From Clostridiales bacterium (lineage in GTDB: Bacteria > Bacillota > Clostridia > Oscillospirales > Oscillospiraceae): 13,342 bases of DNA. Made by a program: the position numbers and the translations under genes. Of this stretch, positions 11,262 through 13,342 are shown one piece after another. Each line of letters begins with the position of its first letter. Positions within the stretch are counted from its first letter, which is position 1. Where the stretch lies: positions 2,407 to 15,748 of the forward strand of contig JAHZFC010000033.1 in assembly GCA_019421525.1 (NCBI GenBank), given 5' to 3'. Below the pieces are notes generated by a model, which did no database searches, had not been told where the DNA came from, and saw nothing but the letters and a program-made list of their open reading frames with translations.

Positions 11262-12614
11262 TTATTTTGGCTCCTCGTCCTCCGGCTTCTCCGTGGTGGG
11301 GGGCAGCTTGGACACCAGCGCCCACTCCACCCGGCGGTCCGTAAAATTCTGCACCTGGATATGCAGCCCGCAGGTGTCCACCACCACCTGGCTGCCATCC
11401 TCCGGGATGGCGGACAGCTGGGCAAAGACCAGCCCGCCCAGGGTGTCGGACTCCACATCCTCCGGGAACTCCACGTCCAGCGCCTCAGCCACCTGATCCA
11501 GCTCACAGGAGCCGGACACCCGCCAGAGATTGTCCTCCAGCTGCTCGATGACCTTCTCCTCCTGAGGGTCGAACTCGTCGTAGATGTTGCCCACGATCTC
11601 CTCCAGCAGATCCTCCATGGTGACAAGGCCGGAGGTGCCGCCGTACTCGTCCACCACGATGGCCATATGGACCTTCTTGCTCTGCATATCCCGGAACAGC
11701 ACGTCGGTGCGCACTGACTCAGGGACAAAGTAGGCGGGCCGCAGCAGCTCCCTCAGAGACTTGGGGTGGGGCAGCTGTGCGTTGAGCAGATAATCCCGGG
11801 TGTTGAGCAGGCCGATGATGTCGTCGGCGTCCTCCTCGCAGACAGGGAAACGGGACATCCCGGACTCCCGGATGGTGCGCAGGATCTCGTCCGGGGGATC
11901 GTCCGCCCAGATCATGACCATATCGGTGCGATGTACCATCACGTCCTCGGCGGTGGTGTTGTTGAACTCAAAGATATTGTCGATGAGCTCCTTCTCATTG
12001 GCCTCGATAGCGCCCCGCTCCTCGCCCAGGTCCACCATCATGCGGATCTCGTCCTCGCTGACCTCTTCCTCATCGGCCTTGGGGTCGATGTGGAGCAGCC
12101 GGAGCACCCCGTTGGTGGACTTGCTCAGCAGCCAGATCACCGGCCGGAACACCGTGGCCACGGCCCATACCGCGCCCACTGTCGCCCGGGCCACCCCCTC
12201 GGTCTTTTTCATGGCGATGCGCTTGGGCACCAGCTCGCCCAGCACCAGGTTGAAGTAGGACAGCAGGATGGTGACCACGATCATCATCAGCGTGTCCAGC
12301 ACCCTCATGGGAAGGGCGGTGAAGCCCACCGTGGTGTAGAGCCAGTCAGCCAGGGGCTCGGCAAAGCTGTCGGCGGCGAAGGCCGCGTTCAGGAAGCCGG
12401 CCAGGGTGATGGCGATCTGGATGGCGGACAGGAAGTTGTCGGGGGCCTGCATCAGGGCCAGCAGCTTCTTGGCCTTTTTGTCCCCCTCTTCCGCCTGCTT
12501 TTTCAGCTTGGTCTCGGACAGAGAGATGACGGCGATCTCTGATGCGGCGAAAAATGCGTTGATCGCGGTAAGTATGACCAGGATGAGAATGGATAACAAC
12601 GGGTCGTCGGACAA
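11262..12614 (-). CDS. CNNM/CorC-family CBS-domain transporter (hemolysin C-like)
   Basis: The 450-residue protein has the standard order DUF21/CNNM membrane domain, paired CBS domains, CorC_HlyC domain. Hydrophobic helices lie about 6-28, 62-82, 104-128 and 143-165; the conserved GELVPKRIA motif is at 126-134. The CBS pair spans about 223-345 (DVMVHRTDM, then AIVVDEYGGTSGLVTMEDLLEEIVG), and the CorC_HlyC domain about 355-435 (LWRVSGSCELDQV, DTLGGLVF). Relatives such as MpfA and CNNM proteins act in Mg2+ efflux or homeostasis; older annotations call them hemolysins. The start is TTG at 12614 with AGGAGG 8 nt upstream; no better start is available in this frame. Length is normal. It has its own promoter and terminator. 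Confidence 0.94.
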   Translation of the reverse strand: MSDDPLLSILILVILTAINAFFAASEIAVISLSETKLKKQAEEGDKKAKKLLALMQAPDNFLSAIQIAITLAGFLNAAFAADSFAEPLADWLYTTVGFTALPMRVLDTLMMIVVTILLSYFNLVLGELVPKRIAMKKTEGVARATVGAVWAVATVFRPVIWLLSKSTNGVLRLLHIDPKADEEEVSEDEIRMMVDLGEERGAIEANEKELIDNIFEFNNTTAEDVMVHRTDMVMIWADDPPDEILRTIRESGMSRFPVCEEDADDIIGLLNTRDYLLNAQLPHPKSLRELLRPAYFVPESVRTDVLFRDMQSKKVHMAIVVDEYGGTSGLVTMEDLLEEIVGNIYDEFDPQEEKVIEQLEDNLWRVSGSCELDQVAEALDVEFPEDVESDTLGGLVFAQLSAIPEDGSQVVVDTCGLHIQVQNFTDRRVEWALVSKLPPTTEKPEDEEPK

Positions 12615-12685
12615 AGGTATGACCTCCTAAAAATATGCGGTCTGTTGGATTTGCTGAACATACAGCACAGACCAGTTTATCATAC

Positions 12686-12713
12686 AGTATAACATACTTT
12701 TTGAAATATGCAA
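12686..12713 (-). promoter_or_regulatory. Promoter of the CBS-domain transporter gene
   Basis: On the - strand TTGCAT (12708-12713) and TATACT (12686-12691) are 16 nt apart, in an AT-rich island between GC-rich repeats. The leader to the TTG start is about 65 nt. No riboswitch-like fold was recognised in it. Confidence 0.75.
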
Positions 12714-13342
12714 GGGGCAGCTTTTGCCTGGCGGCGGCTGCCCCTTCACACAGCCGGGAAAAAGTAAAAAACAGGGGCGTCAGCCCCTGCTTTCTGGCCC
12801 CTCCAAAGGCTGTCGCCCTTGGGAGCCTATTCCCCGCCCCTATTTCTTTTGTCTTGCCAAAAGAAACTGTCAGATTCCGCCTGACGGCGAGGTACTTTTT
12901 ACCCCTGCAAAAAGCGCTAAACACCAAAGGCTTCGCCTTTGGGAGCGGCTTTTTCCGACCCCATTTCTTTTGACAGCGCCAAAAGAAACGGTGTCGGACC
13001 GCCAAAGAAAAGCGCTTACCGGCCCTTCGGTGCGTCCTTCTATTGACCGGCGCACAAAGTCAGGACACCCCCTACCTCTTGCGCCGCTGCCGCTCGTGCC
13101 AGCAAAAGCGGAACTCTCAAGCGGCCCTCGGTAGAGCGCCTGGCCAAAGCTGCGCTGGAAGCAGGCGTGTCCCGTGGGCGGGCAGAGTTCTGCTACTGCC
13201 AATGGAGCGGCAGCGAAAATCGGGAGCAGGGCGCATCGGCTTACCTCAGCGCCGGACGGAAAACGCTGCATTCCCCTGTCCTGCTCTCCCGTAAAAACGG
13301 GGGTCCTTAGGGGGTGCGGGCCCTATGGAGCCCGGCCGCCCT
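12712..13342. repeat. Intergenic hairpin-rich repeat block C (cut by window end)
   Basis: No gene is seen here. The block begins with AAGGGGCAGC/GCTGCCCCTT (12712-12746), then has TTTCTTTTG/CAAAAGAAA hairpins at 12843-12866 and 12964-12988, a degenerate copy of the GCGAG-TTTCTTTTTG module near 12881-12920, and the conserved central hairpin (13085-13215). On the - strand it aligns with block B from about 9277 to 9635, including the shared word GCGCTTTTCTTTGGCGGTCC (12995-13014 here, 9565-9584 in B). Near its right end CCCGTAAAAACGGGGGTCCTTAGGGGG resembles the right edge of block A's quasi-palindrome (about 801-832). Confidence 0.82.
13085..13215. repeat. Conserved central hairpin, copy C
   Basis: CGCTGCCGCTC (13085-13095) pairs perfectly with GAGCGGCAGCG (13205-13215). 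Further in, GGAACTCT faces AGAGTTCT, and GCGGCCC faces GGGCGGGC. The inner loop keeps GGTAGAGCGCCTGG and GCAGGCGTGT, the reverse complements of the loop words in copies A and B, so this copy lies on the opposite strand. Confidence 0.75.

Overview
The window looks like chromosomal DNA of a high-GC Clostridia member. Oscillospiraceae of the Flavonifractor / Lawsonibacter / Pseudoflavonifractor type is my best guess, inferred from gene content and style rather than from a marker gene. Supporting signs are GC-rich coding DNA, strong AGGAGG-type ribosome sites, a T-box leader on an ilv operon, a two-subunit iron-sulfur L-serine dehydratase (sdaAB-sdaAA), a DUF1540 cysteine-rich mini-protein, and intergenic spaces packed with hairpin repeats.

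Layout. At the left edge is a small XRE-type regulator on the + strand (85-312). A hairpin-rich repeat block (A, about 381-1045) separates it from the ilvB-ilvN-ilvC operon, which runs on the - strand from a sigma-70-like promoter at 5038-5066 through a T-box leader (about 4761-5031) to a terminator at 1049-1082. Next on the - strand are a DUF2238/YjdF-like membrane protein gene and a DUF1540 gene (6346 to 5196), followed by a terminator. A small unrecognised + strand gene (6406-6618) diverges from them. The operon sdaAB-sdaAA-VOC/glyoxalase (8664 to 6743, - strand) ends in a terminator at 6645-6683. Repeat block B (about 8935-9658) separates it from pyruvate kinase (pyk, 11104 to 9686) and, upstream, a CNNM/CorC-type CBS membrane protein (12614 to 11262). 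Each of these last two has its own promoter. Repeat block C (about 12712 to the window end) closes the window.

Metabolic theme. Pyruvate connects most of the genes: pyruvate kinase and serine dehydratase make it, and acetohydroxyacid synthase (IlvBN) plus ketol-acid reductoisomerase (IlvC) use it for branched-chain amino acids. The T-box probably reads a valine codon (GUC), which would tie the ilv operon to uncharged tRNA-Val.

Most notable observation. Two places show the same unusual insertion structure: the 3' end of ilvN and the 5' end of sdaAB. In each, a roughly 150-bp chain of hairpins is bracketed by a long direct duplication of the gene edge (82 bp, 81 identical; 59 bp, 57 identical), so the gene stays intact. 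The two inserts are homologous to each other. Each also carries, near the same end, a short inverted copy (11 or 13 bp) of the gene sequence that straddles the far boundary of the duplication. This repeated geometry suggests one mobile or self-copying element with an unusual long-duplication mechanism.

Second, the three intergenic blocks A, B and C share a roughly 131-134-nt central hairpin. Its stem is kept while its sequence varies, which suggests a structured RNA or DNA element.
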